This document shows positions 44,086 through 55,709 of a stretch of 64,000 nt of DNA, one piece after another. Below the pieces are notes generated by a model that ran no database searches, was not told where the DNA came from, and saw nothing but the letters and a program-made list of their open reading frames with translations. The stretch covers positions 5,841,189-5,905,188 of the forward strand of contig NC_043744.1 in assembly GCF_004337985.1 (NCBI RefSeq), written 5' to 3'. The position numbers were made by a program, and so were the translations under genes. The stretch's first letter is position 1; every line of letters begins with the position of its first letter. Source of the DNA: Pyricularia pennisetigena. Lineage: Eukaryota; Ascomycota; Sordariomycetes; Magnaporthales; Pyriculariaceae.

Positions 44086-45742
44086 CTAATCCCAGTTCAT
44101 CCACCCAAAAGTTCCAAGGGCGGAACCAATCACCAACGTGGTCAAGATACCCGCACCTGCACGGTCGGCCCCCGTAATGTCCTTGTAGCGCGTCATGGGT
44201 GTGTGCCTAAGTCCGGCCTTGGGGTCACCTCGGCTCTCGCCACCGTTCGAGGCCGTCACAGGGCCCGGGACGGCCGCGACGTCGTGCATCAGACTCATGA
44301 CGGCCGACATCGTGTTGAGCTGCTCGGGTGTGCCGTTGGTCGGAAGAGGCGAGTGCGTGGCAGGGTCAACATACAAGCCATCAACCCAGTAGAAACCGCA
44401 GTCCTTGCCCGTCGAGCCGCCCTTGCACGTGGCGATGGCCTTTTCGGCAGATTTGCGGAGCGCCGGAAGCAGAGTGTCGCGGGTAAAGGGGGCCAGCTGG
44501 GTCACGACCGGCAGCCAGCGGTGGATGAAACCCTTAAAGGTAAACATGTCGACACTGCAAGTACGGCCCTCTTCGCAAGCAATCTCGTAGGCTGCACCCT
44601 TGCTGAAAAAGTCGTTCAGGCAGCTCTCGACCAGCTTCTCTGTGGCCTCCCTCCACTTGGCGACCTTGGGGCTGTTGGGATTCTTGGCCATGGTCTGGAC
44701 GAGGTATGTTAGTCGGTAGTCCTGAGTAGCGGCCAATATGAAGCGTGCCAAACTTACGTGATTCCACATGGTTGCGGCGCCCTGTGCGAGAATGGCGACA
44801 TTGTACGAGAATTGTTGCTTGTTGACGTCGGTGCAGTTGTGGATCGGCTCATCGGCCTTCCGCTTCTCTCCAGTGTGACCACCGTCGTAAACCTTCCAGT
44901 TCTCAGGGTCGATGTACTTGACGGTATCCTTTAGCCAGTCGTAAATCTCCTCTGCGCGCTCGGCGTACGTCTCGTTGCCCGTGTAGCGGGTGAGGCGGGC
45001 ACCCATGTTGAAGTATGCACCGTTGGCAATTGCTGCGGGTTGTTAGCAGATAAGCCTATGAACCAGATCGGGCAAACAGGTACGCACTGTTCTTGTAATC
45101 GTAGCCCAGGTTGGTGACGGGAACCTGCCACCTCATGCCTCCACCACACCACTTCTTGTCGTGTCTCTCGGGCATCGACTGTCTAGTAAAGACGGCCTGG
45201 GCGAGGGCCAGCCAGCCGGGGTCTGTGGAGTTGGGCGAGTCGGGAAAGTTCCTCTCGATGGCCGTAAGGACCGTCATGCCCCAGAAGGCCTGGTCATCGT
45301 TTCCAAGGGATGCACGATGGGCAAAGGGTTCAAAGTCCTTGTCCTCACCACACTGTCGGATGATGCTCTTGGTCACCAGCTCATTGTATTTGGTGTCGCC
45401 CGTTAAATGCCAGTAGTCGATAAAGGCGGCCCACATGGCACCGGCCTGCCACCAGTAGTAAGGACCTTTGTTTTCGGTGGGAGGACCGGGGAGGATACCG
45501 GGCTCGACGCCGGGGACTTTCTGGCCATCTTCGTATCGCTTGATGACCGAGGCGGCCAGATCGGCGGCGGCTTTCTTGATGTTTTCTGGGATACGTTAGC
45601 TGCGTGGAGGAAACGCGAATGCGTCTGAACACGTACCGGCTGTGTCAATCTTGTAGTTGGCCTGTCCAGAAACGGTCTGAATGCTGGTCGCAGCGAGCAG
45701 CAACGCCGCAACAGCCCGCGACTTGAACGAGTCGCCAAACAT
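44086..45742 (-). CDS. GH76 cell-wall alpha-1,6-mannanase / transglycosylase (DFG5/DCW1-like)
   Basis: There are four exons on the minus strand: 45742-45637, 45585-45088, 45032-44758 and 44694-44086; the product is 495 aa. It has a signal peptide, then the GH76 (alpha/alpha)6 barrel with the paired catalytic Asp in SLGNDDQAFWGM. Family landmarks are YYWWQAGAMWAAFIDYW, CGGGMRW and the NGAYFNMGARL segment. The C terminus has a hydrophobic GPI signal (ILTTLVIGSALGTFGW) after Gly/Ala residues. Yeast relatives DFG5 and DCW1 are GPI proteins that attach wall glycoproteins to beta-glucan. The third intron (63 nt) is in frame and stop-free, so a retained form would add 21 residues. Confidence 0.9.
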
Positions 45743-46595
45743 GGCGGTGGCTGATTTGATTGTAACGATTGATCGGATGACAGCTGACAGACGCTGGAGC
45801 GTCGGAATTTGGTTCGAAACTCTAGATTAGCTGACGAATAAAAGCAGACAAACGATTGAAATGGCTTCTAGATGAAGTTATCTAGAAGTCGGTCGGATAA
45901 AGAAGTTTTGGAATCTATGCGCCTGCAAGAGAGTGAGCAGACAATTGAGGAAGCGACTACAGAAAACGAAAACAGGATTCCAGGGGCACAAAGAAAGCCA
46001 CAAGAAGGAATGACGCGGGGGACGCAGCGCCAATGCCAGACGGCTTGGCAGTCTGGCATTTTGCTCAGCAGCAAAAGAACACTCAAGCGAACGAGACGGC
46101 TGGGCGTCGGGGGCTGTGTAGGCTGTAAATCAGTCTTGGCAAGTCTCGGCGCCCCGCTCATCTCCTTTTGAGTGCGCCAAGAAAAGCATATCTGCAGAGG
46201 TACATTTTAGGAACAGCGGCTGGGACCTGCATCGTTCGCTGGGCTGGTAGAGTCTTTGACTCAAGCGGAACGGGACGGCATACTTGTGTGTAGGGGTAAA
46301 GGTGGCATATGAAGAAATAAATAGTTGTCACAAATGTCGAGATGCGAGGGGCTTCTTGTTGTGGGTTTACTGGCAAGACTGGGTACCCGTGCCTCAGGCA
46401 TAATGAGACATGAAACAGCCATGTGGGACCGGCATCCACGTGATCCTGTTTGGTATCTACCGGCCCGGTACTCGTTAGCGCACCCACCATGGCACGTGAC
46501 TCACATCAGGAATCCACCCCGAGACGGTCCAGTCTAGACTTGGCCGTCTACCTGCTTGCGCGCACGGGTATAGCTTCCATGCCAGCAGCATCAGC
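45743..46595. other. Divergent intergenic region
   Basis: Promoters of the GH76 gene (minus) and the small conserved gene (plus) lie here. An inverted repeat (GCCAGACGGCTTGGCAGTCTGGC, about 46034-46056) can form a hairpin. No gene is supported. Confidence 0.45.
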
Positions 46596-46599
46596 ATGA
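46579..46599 (+). promoter_or_regulatory. Upstream ORF overlapping the start codon
   Basis: ATG CCA GCA GCA TCA GCA TGA. The stop shares two bases with the main ATG (ATGA at 46596-46599). If present in the mRNA it could throttle or couple translation. Transcript start unknown. Confidence 0.4.
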
Positions 46600-46967
46600 C
46601 GCAAAGGATTTTCAACGCCCTGATCCGCACCCACCACATCACATCGCGGAAAAAGATACAGCGTCTTCGGAAAGCGGCGACTGAGCATTCTGTTCATCAT
46701 GTACTAATCCGAAGTGGAGGTGCTCCAGGCATCATGTACGCCGAGGCCGTCGAAGAGGCGTCTGTCCGGGAGTGGGTGGATGCGGTGCAGGCTCTTCGCT
46801 ACAAAGACTTTCGCTGCGTCTTCAAACCAGCTCCCGCAGTGGTTAACGAGCTTGCCCAACCGGGGTTTCAAGAGGTTGGCGCTGTTTCCGAGTTTGCCAA
46901 GGAGATGGAAAGGAGGGGCCTTGGGAGTTGGTGGCGCCGAGGGATGGGTTATGAGTCTGCCGAGTGA
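46596..46967 (+). CDS. Small conserved fungal protein, function unknown
   Basis: This single-exon 123-aa protein is basic at the N terminus (RKKIQRLRKAA), has no signal peptide and no membrane segment. The central part (HHVLIRSGGAPGIMYAE, then WVDAVQALRYKDFRC) looks like a conserved fold, and I recall similar short proteins in many ascomycetes without a named function. A six-codon upstream frame (46579-46599) ends on a TGA that overlaps the start codon. Confidence 0.65.
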   Translation: MTQRIFNALIRTHHITSRKKIQRLRKAATEHSVHHVLIRSGGAPGIMYAEAVEEASVREWVDAVQALRYKDFRCVFKPAPAVVNELAQPGFQEVGAVSEFAKEMERRGLGSWWRRGMGYESAE

Positions 46968-47103
46968 GGCGGAGGAATGTGTCATGGCTGAGGTATGAGC
47001 CAGCAGCCTTGAGCAGCAAAGTCGACGAGCACTATTTATCGCATGGTCTTTGCAATAAAGTTACAAATGACAACTAACAAACTTTCTAGACGTAATACAC
47101 ACG

Positions 47104-48597
47104 TCAAAGATAACGAACGACACCGAGGCCTGCCACATCCATTGCGTGTTTGTTCTGGACGGTCTCTCTGGCCGATTTTGCCTCTGCCATCTGCATACCA
47201 ACCAGTATCGTCCGCATGACGCTGGCAGCACTCTCCTCCAGTAGCTGCCTTGCCTTTGCTGGCACCATGGCTTCGGCCAGAGTCGACGGCCCCTGTAGCA
47301 TACAAGCGTAGGCCTTGATGCCTACCGACAGGTTATCGGCCGCACCGTTACCGATGGTCCCCGCGATGGCCACGACCGGGATGTTGCGACTGCTTGCGCG
47401 TCGGGCCACCTCTGCTGGCATCTTGCCCCTCGGGGTTTGGTAGTCTAGTCCACCCTCGGCCGTGATGACCAGGTCGAAACCGTCGGTGGTGTCGTCCAAG
47501 AGCGCATCCAGCGGCGGGAGGAACTCGTCCATCACATCACAGCGGGCGCGGAGCCTACCACCCACAAGCAGCAACGCCGTGCCCATGCCACCCGACGCGC
47601 CCGAACCCGGTGTCTGCCCCACAATTTCAGGGGTGCTATGCAGACCTCGGGCAGCCGCGAAGGCCAGGGCGTCCATGGCACTCGACAGCAACTCTACCTG
47701 GTCGGGAGTCGCACCCTTTTGCTCGCTGTAGATGCGGGCCTGGCCCTTGGGACCAGTGAGTACGTTCTTCCAGTTGACGGCAGCCTCGATTTGCACGGAG
47801 CCGTCGGCGATACGGGCGTCCACACCGGCGGTATCAATACGGTATAATCGCAGGATGGACTCTCCGCCCTGGGCTATGGGTAACGATCGACCCTCTCGAT
47901 CCAGCAGCTCTGCGCCTAGGGCCTGCAGCATACCGGCACCACCGTCGCAGGTGGCAGAATCCCCACAGCCCATGATGATTCGCTGTGCACCAGCTTCCAT
48001 CGCGGCCAGGATGAGCCTGCCCACGCCATATGTAGTTGTGACGCATGGATTCCGACGGTCCACGGGCACTAGACTGAGGCCTGCGGCGGCAGACATTTCG
48101 ATGATGGCAGTCTTGACCTTTTGCTCCGTCGGTTTTGTCGACAGGTTGGAGTGACCGATCATACCGAAAAAGGCTTGAACTGGCTCGTTGAGTGGACCGG
48201 GAACCACAACTTGATGGATGCTACCGCCCGTGGCGGCGATGATGCCGCGGGTGAAGCCCTCGCCACCATCGATCAAAGGGAGCTTGCGGATGCGGGCGTC
48301 GGGCACAACCGAAAGGATGCCGGCACTGATGCAATCGGCAGCCATGTCGGGTTGGAGACAACCTTTGTATGCGGCGGGCGCTACGAGGATCTTGAGGCCG
48401 TTCGGCTCGGGGAGGCGTACGATTCCCATGTCGATTTGCGTCTGCAAGGGAATCGGCTCAAAGTTGGGCGTATTGGGGCAGGGCTCCTCACCCGCAGACG
48501 AGTGCTGGCTGTGGTGGTCAGCGTCTGGAGACTCGTCGTGACTGTCGACTTCATCAGTGACGGCAGAAGCAGGGCTGGGGATATCGAGTTGAGACAT
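47104..48597 (-). CDS. Glycerate kinase family protein (GarK/GlxK type)
   Basis: This single-exon 497-aa protein starts at the ATG at 48597. After a poorly conserved, acidic N-terminal extension of about 70 residues, the kinase fold begins at KILVAPAAYKGCLQP. It contains IDGGEGF, the substrate- and nucleotide-site strings IIMGCGDSATCDGGAGMLQALGA (split by position) and GASGGMG, and TAEGGLDYQTPRGKMP. Family enzymes phosphorylate D-glycerate with ATP in glycerate and serine catabolism. The extension is longer than in bacterial enzymes and has no clear targeting signal. It lies next to the ABC transporter on the same strand, but a link to the polyketide cluster is not indicated by its chemistry. 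Confidence 0.9.
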   Translation of the reverse strand: MSQLDIPSPASAVTDEVDSHDESPDADHHSQHSSAGEEPCPNTPNFEPIPLQTQIDMGIVRLPEPNGLKILVAPAAYKGCLQPDMAADCISAGILSVVPDARIRKLPLIDGGEGFTRGIIAATGGSIHQVVVPGPLNEPVQAFFGMIGHSNLSTKPTEQKVKTAIIEMSAAAGLSLVPVDRRNPCVTTTYGVGRLILAAMEAGAQRIIMGCGDSATCDGGAGMLQALGAELLDREGRSLPIAQGGESILRLYRIDTAGVDARIADGSVQIEAAVNWKNVLTGPKGQARIYSEQKGATPDQVELLSSAMDALAFAAARGLHSTPEIVGQTPGSGASGGMGTALLLVGGRLRARCDVMDEFLPPLDALLDDTTDGFDLVITAEGGLDYQTPRGKMPAEVARRASSRNIPVVAIAGTIGNGAADNLSVGIKAYACMLQGPSTLAEAMVPAKARQLLEESAASVMRTILVGMQMAEAKSARETVQNKHAMDVAGLGVVRYL

Positions 48598-49018
48598 TTT
48601 CAAGGAACTCTCCGACAACACTGTCGTTCCTTCTGTGGCATCGACTGCAGGAACGACGGTCGATGAAGACGCAAGCTCAGCAGTTCTTTCTAGCCCGGAC
48701 TGATTTGTTGAATTTATTCTGCAGTGGACGATCGCTTGTAAGTTTAATGGCCACCGCTAGGGCTGCTCGTTGACAACAAGGTTTGAGCGAATCACCATGT
48801 GTGACGACATTGCAGATTATGGCATGTGGTCTGGCTTGATAAGATGCGGCACTTAGGGGTTCACATAAAAGCTTGCAGTAAAATTTTAAAGCCAGATGTT
48901 TTATTAACGGAAGATGCAGGACCCATTATGAGGACCGATGAAATGAACGCCTAAAATGCTCAATGAACCTGGCACAGACACGGACAAGGCAAGAACAAAC
49001 ACCAGGATCGGAGGTGCA

Positions 49019-52000
49019 TCACCTGTCCAATGCCTGGGATTGACACTGTTACACCCGGCAGATTAGCACAGACCTAGAGTCGGACAGGCACCGCAAACAC
49101 TTACCATTTCATAGTAGACTCCTCTCCTTTCCAGCAGCGAGGCGTGGTTACCCTGCTCAATGACCTTCCCGTCTGCCATGACGAAGATGACATCTGCGTT
49201 TTTGACGGTTGCCAAACGATGGGCGACGACAATCATTGTTCTGCTGCCTTTGGTGGCTTCAAAGGTCTCCTGCACCGCCTTCTCCGTCTCGCTGTCCAGG
49301 GCGCTGGTGGCTTCATCGAGCAGCAGCAGGGCCGGACGGCGGATCAAAGCACGGGCGATGGATAGACGCTGCTTCTGCCCTCCCGAAAGAGCCACACCTC
49401 GTGCTCCGACTTCGGTCGAGTATCCTTCGGGCAGCGACGAGATGAAGTCGTGCAGTCCTGCCTCTTGACACGCGGCGTAGATGTCGGCATGAACCACGGT
49501 CGACTCGTCTTCAATGCCGAGCAGTACATTGTCGCGCATCGAACCACTGAGCAGATGTGGCTCCTGTGCCACGAGCGACACGTTGGACCGGTACGCCGAG
49601 GGCTCCAGATCCAGCACATCGTGGCCGTTGTACAGGACCTGGCCCGAGTCGGCGCCGTAGAAGCGCTCCAACAGAGAGATGACCGTCGTTTTTCCTGAGC
49701 CCGACGGGCCCACGATGGCAGCAAACTGTCCCCGTTCAACCTTGATGTCCAGACCCTTGAGAATCGTCCCCGGTCGGGTCGGGTAGCTGAACCACACGTC
49801 GCGCAGCTCCACTTCGGCTCCCTCCTTTTCGTCCAGCAGGTCATCCTCGTTGGGGTCGATCAGAGCCAGGCCGCGATCCATGTCGTCGTCGGCCTCTCGC
49901 ATATCCAGGACGCGGTCGGCTGCGGCGGTAGCATGAGCGATATCTGTCAGGGTCAGCAGGTGCACACCAAGAAGGGTAGACCAAGTTACTCACTGGGACC
50001 GAAGCTCAGCCATTGTCCGGCACTCATGGCACCCTGTTGGAGTTAGTACAAGTACATGCAGTCGCACGTGATGCGGCATTTTGATTCTCACCTGAACGAC
50101 GGCAATATAGACAATCACTGTCATAATGTTAGTACAACCCACAACGAACAGCTATAGATTGCACTCACCATATTGGAAGGGGCTGTACTCCCGACTGGCC
50201 AGCAGTCGACCACCGTACCTGCAACAGTCAGCAAGAGATCTTCACGACCCAGTACAAAAAGCCCGGCGAGGTTCCACACTTACCACAAGACGAAAGCCAT
50301 GCAGAGAAATGAAATGCTGTCACTAAAGGAAAATAACAACAACGACCACTTAGCTTTGCGGAAAGCCCCGCGGACGTGTTTGTTTAGCAGCTCTTCGTAT
50401 CTGGTTCCAACGCCGTCCTCCATGGTCAAGCTTGACACGGTCCGGATCGCTGCGATGCTTTCGGACGCGAATCGAGCGCCTTCGGCGAAAACCTTGCTTG
50501 CTTCAGCCTCGAGGCGCACCTCGTGCCGCACGCGATAGGCCATGGCCACCACGATTATGGGCATGGTCGATGCCAGAGAGACGATTGTCAACTTCCACCC
50601 GAACACGAAGCCGACGATACAGCACCCGATGACGTTGAAGATGGACACAAGCACAAAAGCCATGTTGACGCCGAGGAGTTGCTGCAGCTGCGTTGGGTCT
50701 GTGGCCAACCGAGCCGTCAACGAGCCAACTGTGTGGTCCTCCTCGTCAAAGAAAGACGCCGGCCGGCTGATCATGTTTTTAAAGTATTCTTTGCGGTAGA
50801 AGCGGGTCAAGCCGAAGCCCAGTCGCGTTGTCGACCAGCCCAGGAACAAATGACTGATGCCAACGCCCGCTGCCAACACCACAAACATCAGACAGAAGAA
50901 GTTGGCGAGCTGGTTCACCTGTGCACCCCTGAAGGAAAAGAGGTTGAGGAGCGTTGCGAAGAGGTATGCTTGAACAGGCGTGCTTGCTGTATTGGTTTGT
51001 CAGTTGGCCGCTACTCAGAACATTGGATCGAGAAGTTCAACATACCGCCTGCTCCAAGAGCTCCTATGATAATGACAAAATACAACTTCCACCGCGAACC
51101 CTGCTCCGCCAAGAGTTCTGCAAAACCACCAAGCCAGTGATCTTGAATCTCGACCACCTGCACCTTTGCGGCGTCGTCGGGGGCGCCCTCTGATGTGGGC
51201 GACTGCGCGGTGTGGAGTGTGCTGGTCGACATTTCCACGCCGACATCATCACGGGCACGCGCACGAGGCCTCTCGATAAAGTCGTCCTCTTCGTCCGATC
51301 CATAGTTTGAAGACTGGGTCGTATGGTAAGAGTCACCATCGTGGAGCGAGGTCGCCCTAAAATAACCGCTGTCATCCTCTTCGTCCGGAGTCTGGTCGAT
51401 GCTCATCCTGCTCGAGCGCCGACGGACGTCTAGGCTCTGCGCGTTGGCCAGCATGTAGTACGCACTACCCCTTTGCCTCCGCAGCTCGTCGTGCGTGCCC
51501 TCCTGCACCACCTGGCCTTTGCTCAGGACGACGATCTTGTCGGCCTTTTTGACGGTGCCGAGACGGTGGGCGATGACGACGGTGGTGCGTCCGCGGCTGG
51601 CCCGCTCCAGGGCGGCTTGTACGATCTGTTCGCTGCGCACGTCGATGGCCGAGGTTGCCTCGTCAAGGATGAGGATCTTGGGCTGCTTGACGATGGCACG
51701 CGCGATGGCGAGGCGCTGGCGCTGGCCTCCGCTGAGCTTGATTCCCGACTCTCCCACGGTTGTTTGGTAGCGCTGTGCGTGCGTGTCAGTGACGGGAAAC
51801 CGCCCGAGGTGGGATGCGGGTGATACTTACGTCGGGCAGACGGTTGATGAACTCGTCGGCAAACGCATCCCGGCATGCAGTCTCAATCAGCATGGCCTTT
51901 TTCTCGTCACTCTCGTGCTCCCACAACGTGCCGATCAGCCCGTGCTCGACGTTTTTGTAAATTGTCGTATTGAAGAGCACATTGTCTTGCTGCACCAGGC

Positions 52001-53639
52001 CTATCTGGTTGCGCCACCATTTGACGTCGATCTCGGTAAGGAGACGCCCTCCTACGGATACAAATCCGTTGCGAAGGTAAAGAACCTGTTTCATGTCAGC
52101 TTGGCAAGTCTCCAGAGGGCCTATTGGCTCTTACCAGTGGGTTTGCGACCGGATCGCCGTTGAACTCGTACCAGCGCTCCAGGATGCCGACAATGGTGGA
52201 TTTGCCCGAGCCAGATGGACCCACGATTGCAGTCACCTTGCCGGCGGGGAACACCAGGGATAGATTGTCGAGCACCTTGACCTCTGGGCGGGTGGGATAG
52301 GCAAAGTTGACATTCATCAAGACAATGTCGCCGTCTGCCCGGACTTCATGCTCGCCTCTGGCGGTTCCGTAGACCGGCTTGGGAAAGTCGATGATGGTAT
52401 GGAAGATGCCGCACGCCTCGGCTGCCTGTTGTGCAGCGGCCAGGGGGGCTGTGATCTGGCCGATGGAGGTCGCCATCATCATGACGCAGAGGAGAACACT
52501 ATCGGAGTTAGCTTTGATGACTATTCGTCAGGGAGGGAGGGTACACATACACTATGAGGTCCTCGGGAGTCGTGGTGATGGTGGTGTTGTACATGCGAAA
52601 GGCGAAGTAAAAGGCGAGAGCAAAGGTCGCGTATACGCCAAAGAAGACTATAATGGTCAGTTTGAATCTCATGATATCATTCGGATGGGCGAGACATACC
52701 AAACATCTGTTGGACGCCCACAAGCCACGCCATCCGCAGCCCCTTTTGGTACGACTCGTCCACATGGACCGCATAACGGCGCGCGACCTTGTCCTCGGCA
52801 CCACAAGCCGCCAGCATGCGGATGGAAGTAAAGGCTTCGGTGGCGATGCTGGAGGCCTTGACATCGGCCTCGTGAACCTCGAGGGCCTTTTTGCCTACCA
52901 AAGGCGTGAAAATGACATAGACAATGGCGATGAAAGCCAAGCCGGCAATCGTCACAAAGGTGAGCAGCCAGTTGAAGACGAGGGCAACGACGACGCTGGA
53001 GGCAACGCTGGCCAGGCTCGCTATGCCGCCGCCCAGCTTTTCCGAAATGCCGACCTGCAGCAGACCCGCCGTGACGGTGACGATGGCGGCCGTCTGGCCG
53101 GCGGGGATGGCATCGATGACCGAAATGGGGAGGGCGAAAAGAGAGCGGAGATATACGGTGCGGATGGTGGAAGAGATGCGCAGGGAGAACATGCGGAAGC
53201 CGAGCTGTGGTTGTTAGCCATTGCACACTAGAGACGGAAAGACATTTCTTACGTTGGAGATGTAGGAAAATATAATCCTGGCCACAAAGAGGTATATGAT
53301 GTTGTAAACACACTGGTTAACCTCTTTGCTGAACTGGGCGCCAGTCATGGTCGACCCCTGGCGATAAAAGTCTGTGAATATGCCAATGAGCCTGGCAAAG
53401 ACGACAACCATCAACGGTATCGTCAGGCCCGTGGCCACGGACGACACTGTCGAGGCTGCAAGCACTATCTTGTCCCATTTTGTGCCATATGTCAAGATTC
53501 TCTGTGTGCGTTGTTAGCTGTGAATCTTTTGTCTCACAGGCTAGTTACTGACCTTGAAGTTGTGTATCGCCAAAAGGTGTTTCGGGCTGAGCTTGAAGCC
53601 CTTCTTCTCCCCGTCTGCCACGGGTGTCGCCGCCGTCAT
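49019..53639 (-). CDS. Full-size MDR-type ABC transporter (ABCB), 13 exons
   Basis: Exons on the minus strand: 53639-53553, 53501-53253, 53204-52700, 52647-52551, 52498-52135, 52085-51831, 51772-51046, 50986-50284, 50218-50169, 50117-50092, 50033-49994, 49943-49105, 49045-49019. The frame is continuous and gives 1322 aa, ordered TMD1-NBD1-TMD2-NBD2. NBD1 has Walker A GPSGSGKS, signature LSGGQRQ and Walker [12 protein letters not shown]2 has [15 protein letters not shown] and LLLLDEAT. The linker after NBD1 is acidic and Ser-rich, as in phosphorylated MDR linkers. ABCB proteins of this size export hydrophobic compounds across the plasma or vacuolar membrane. Its position beside a releasing hydrolase and a PKS suggests export of, or self-resistance to, the cluster product. 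Exons 9-11 are very short (26-50 nt). Confidence 0.88.
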
Positions 53640-54875
53640 TTTGGCAATGTCGTGTAGTCGCCAGACACGTCGGATCAGTGGCCCAAAGTTCGTGAAATGC
53701 CTCTTCCTCGTCTCGATATCCAAGCTGCTCGAGTTATCTCCAAGGAGTGGAGCAATTGATCGACGAGGCTAACGGCAGCCCCTGGCTGCATCAAAAGCCA
53801 CAAACAATACGGACTTTATCCGTCAAGGGGTGGCACGTCTACAAGTTCACAAAAAGAAACGAAACACGACGATAGTGTCGCAGAAAACAAAAGACAAGCA
53901 GATCAGTAGCCAAAAGATACGTTACCTGTCAGAAGCAACGTCGATCCATGGTTGGATGGGAACAGTTTCGAAACTCGAATTGCCAATGGATCTGCTAGTT
54001 TTGGGGCTAAAGGCAGGGGAGGAGGAAACGTTCCCAAAATGGGAATCGGGCGAAGAGATCGTGTCTCCCAGATCAAGCTTGGGATGAGATTGGGGCAAAA
54101 AAGGACGAAACATGGACCGGTGTCAGGGGAAGGTTGACGGAAGTTCCCCCGTCGAGACTTTTTGTCTCTTGTTCGCCCCCAATTTCACCGGCATTAGATC
54201 TGCCTAATCTACGGCCGGGCCATATGGGTCTGCGGGTGCACCATACGCGTTCCTTGCTAGTGTCAGCCGAGCTTAGACTATGGACATCGGATATTGCCTG
54301 CAGAATGACGGCAGTCTAAGCGCCTGCTGCAGTTGGTATACGCAACCAGACCGAGCGACAATCAAGGCGATCCTGGGCCACCTTGTGTGCTCGCTGCTGT
54401 GGCCTGATGCCAGCCATTGCTCCATCAACAGTCAACTCCATGTCGCGTGGTGCAATCTTGCCAGAAGAAGAAGAAGAAGAAGAAGGGGTGGCAAGCTTTA
54501 TGTATTCGTATACACAGACGCCTGATGTCCAGACTAGGCAGGTTTGAGTCGTGCCAGCTGTGGGCATGTGAAACAAAGTTCCGGGGATGGGGGTTTGTTT
54601 ATCAATCACATCAAACTTGATCCCAAGTTAATGGCTTTGAACAGGCGCAGGGTGGAGGATTTTAGCCACAAACATGCAAAAGAAGGAATCGGATTAGTCT
54701 GTATTATTAACAATGCCATGCTTTGTAAGCTTGCTGGTCTGAATCTAGGTACCAAGAAGGAAAATCAACAAAAGAAAAATGCGCGCACGCCACAAAAAAG
54801 CCTGGTCTCGTAACACCATACTCCTCCCACCATGGTCTAGCCGCTAATGATGCAAAAGAAATGGTAAAAGCAAGT
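53640..54875. other. Intergenic between transporter and hydrolase
   Basis: Promoter of the transporter and 3' side of the hydrolase. An (AGA)n microsatellite lies at 54463-54484. No gene is supported. Confidence 0.5.
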
Positions 54876-55709
54876 TTACAAGAGGCCATCCTCCCTGAGC
54901 TCCTCAATCGCTTCCCTAACAACATCGGCAAGTTCCTTGATGGTCTCGCGGTCCCTGGGAAGGGTGTGGCCCTTGGCGTGATCAAAGAGATAGGCTCCGT
55001 CGGGATCGCAAACGTTGTAGAGGGCCATCGAGCCGTCGAGGTAGGGATCAAGCGACCCGACTAGGTTGAGTTAGTACGGAAATGTAGAGATGGACCGCGC
55101 AAATGCACGTGCGGATTACATACCAATATGGAGCGTCTTGGTCTCGACCCTCTCATCGGTCTCGTCAGCGAGGACTAGTCCGTGCGTCTTGGGGTCGACC
55201 GGAGGCCAGCCGGCGAAAAAGATGCCGTACTTGAGAGTCGGAGGGCCGCCCATCAGGTGTCGACGGCGCTGTTCGTGCAGCAAGAAGGTGGACGCGACGG
55301 TGGCGCCCTCCGAATAGCCGATGATGCCGTCAAAGGGGCCACGGCGCTGGATGATGTCGCTCAGGTACTTCATGGCGCGGGCGGTTGACTTGTGCGAGGT
55401 GGCGACGCCGACCTGCATCAGCTCGCGCATGGTATCTTCGGCGGTCTCTCCGTGAGGAAAGTCGCGGATGCGGGACAGAACATCGTTGTCCTGCATCTGG
55501 GCGTCGACATCATCGGGCTCGATAAAGCGGTAGTAGGGAGGCTCGCCAAAGAACTCCTCGAACCCCTCAGGGGGCACAACCTCACAGGGGCCATGGGTGA
55601 AGTAAAAAGTGGCAGTTCCGTCGTTGGTTAGCTCCTTGAGGATTGGAGCCAGCTGAACCTGGAACTTGTCGGCGCTGCCGTAGGCACCAGGAAGGCAAAG
55701 GAACCTCAT
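54876..55709 (-). CDS. FSH1-family serine hydrolase, possible polyketide-releasing thioesterase
   Basis: Exons on the minus strand are 55709-55124 and 55060-54876 (63-nt intron); the product is 256 aa. The start MRFLCLPGAYGSADKF is the usual N terminus of the family. The nucleophile elbow is GYSEGA, the acid is probably the Asp in GSLDPYLDG, and the His is in DHAKGHTLPRD. There is no signal peptide. FSH1-type hydrolases include the stand-alone thioesterases that release chains from highly reducing PKSs (LovG in the lovastatin pathway is the reference case). The gene lies next to the PKS gene and is transcribed divergently from it, which is the strongest clue to that role here. A general cytosolic esterase is the alternative. 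Confidence 0.85.

Noticed and set aside
48598..48621. Earlier start for the glycerate kinase
   Set aside because: The upstream codon is GTG, not ATG; fungal initiation at the ATG at 48597 is far more likely.
53640..53723. N-terminal extension of the ABC transporter
   Set aside because: The frame is open, but the upstream codon is TTG; the first ATG is at 53639.
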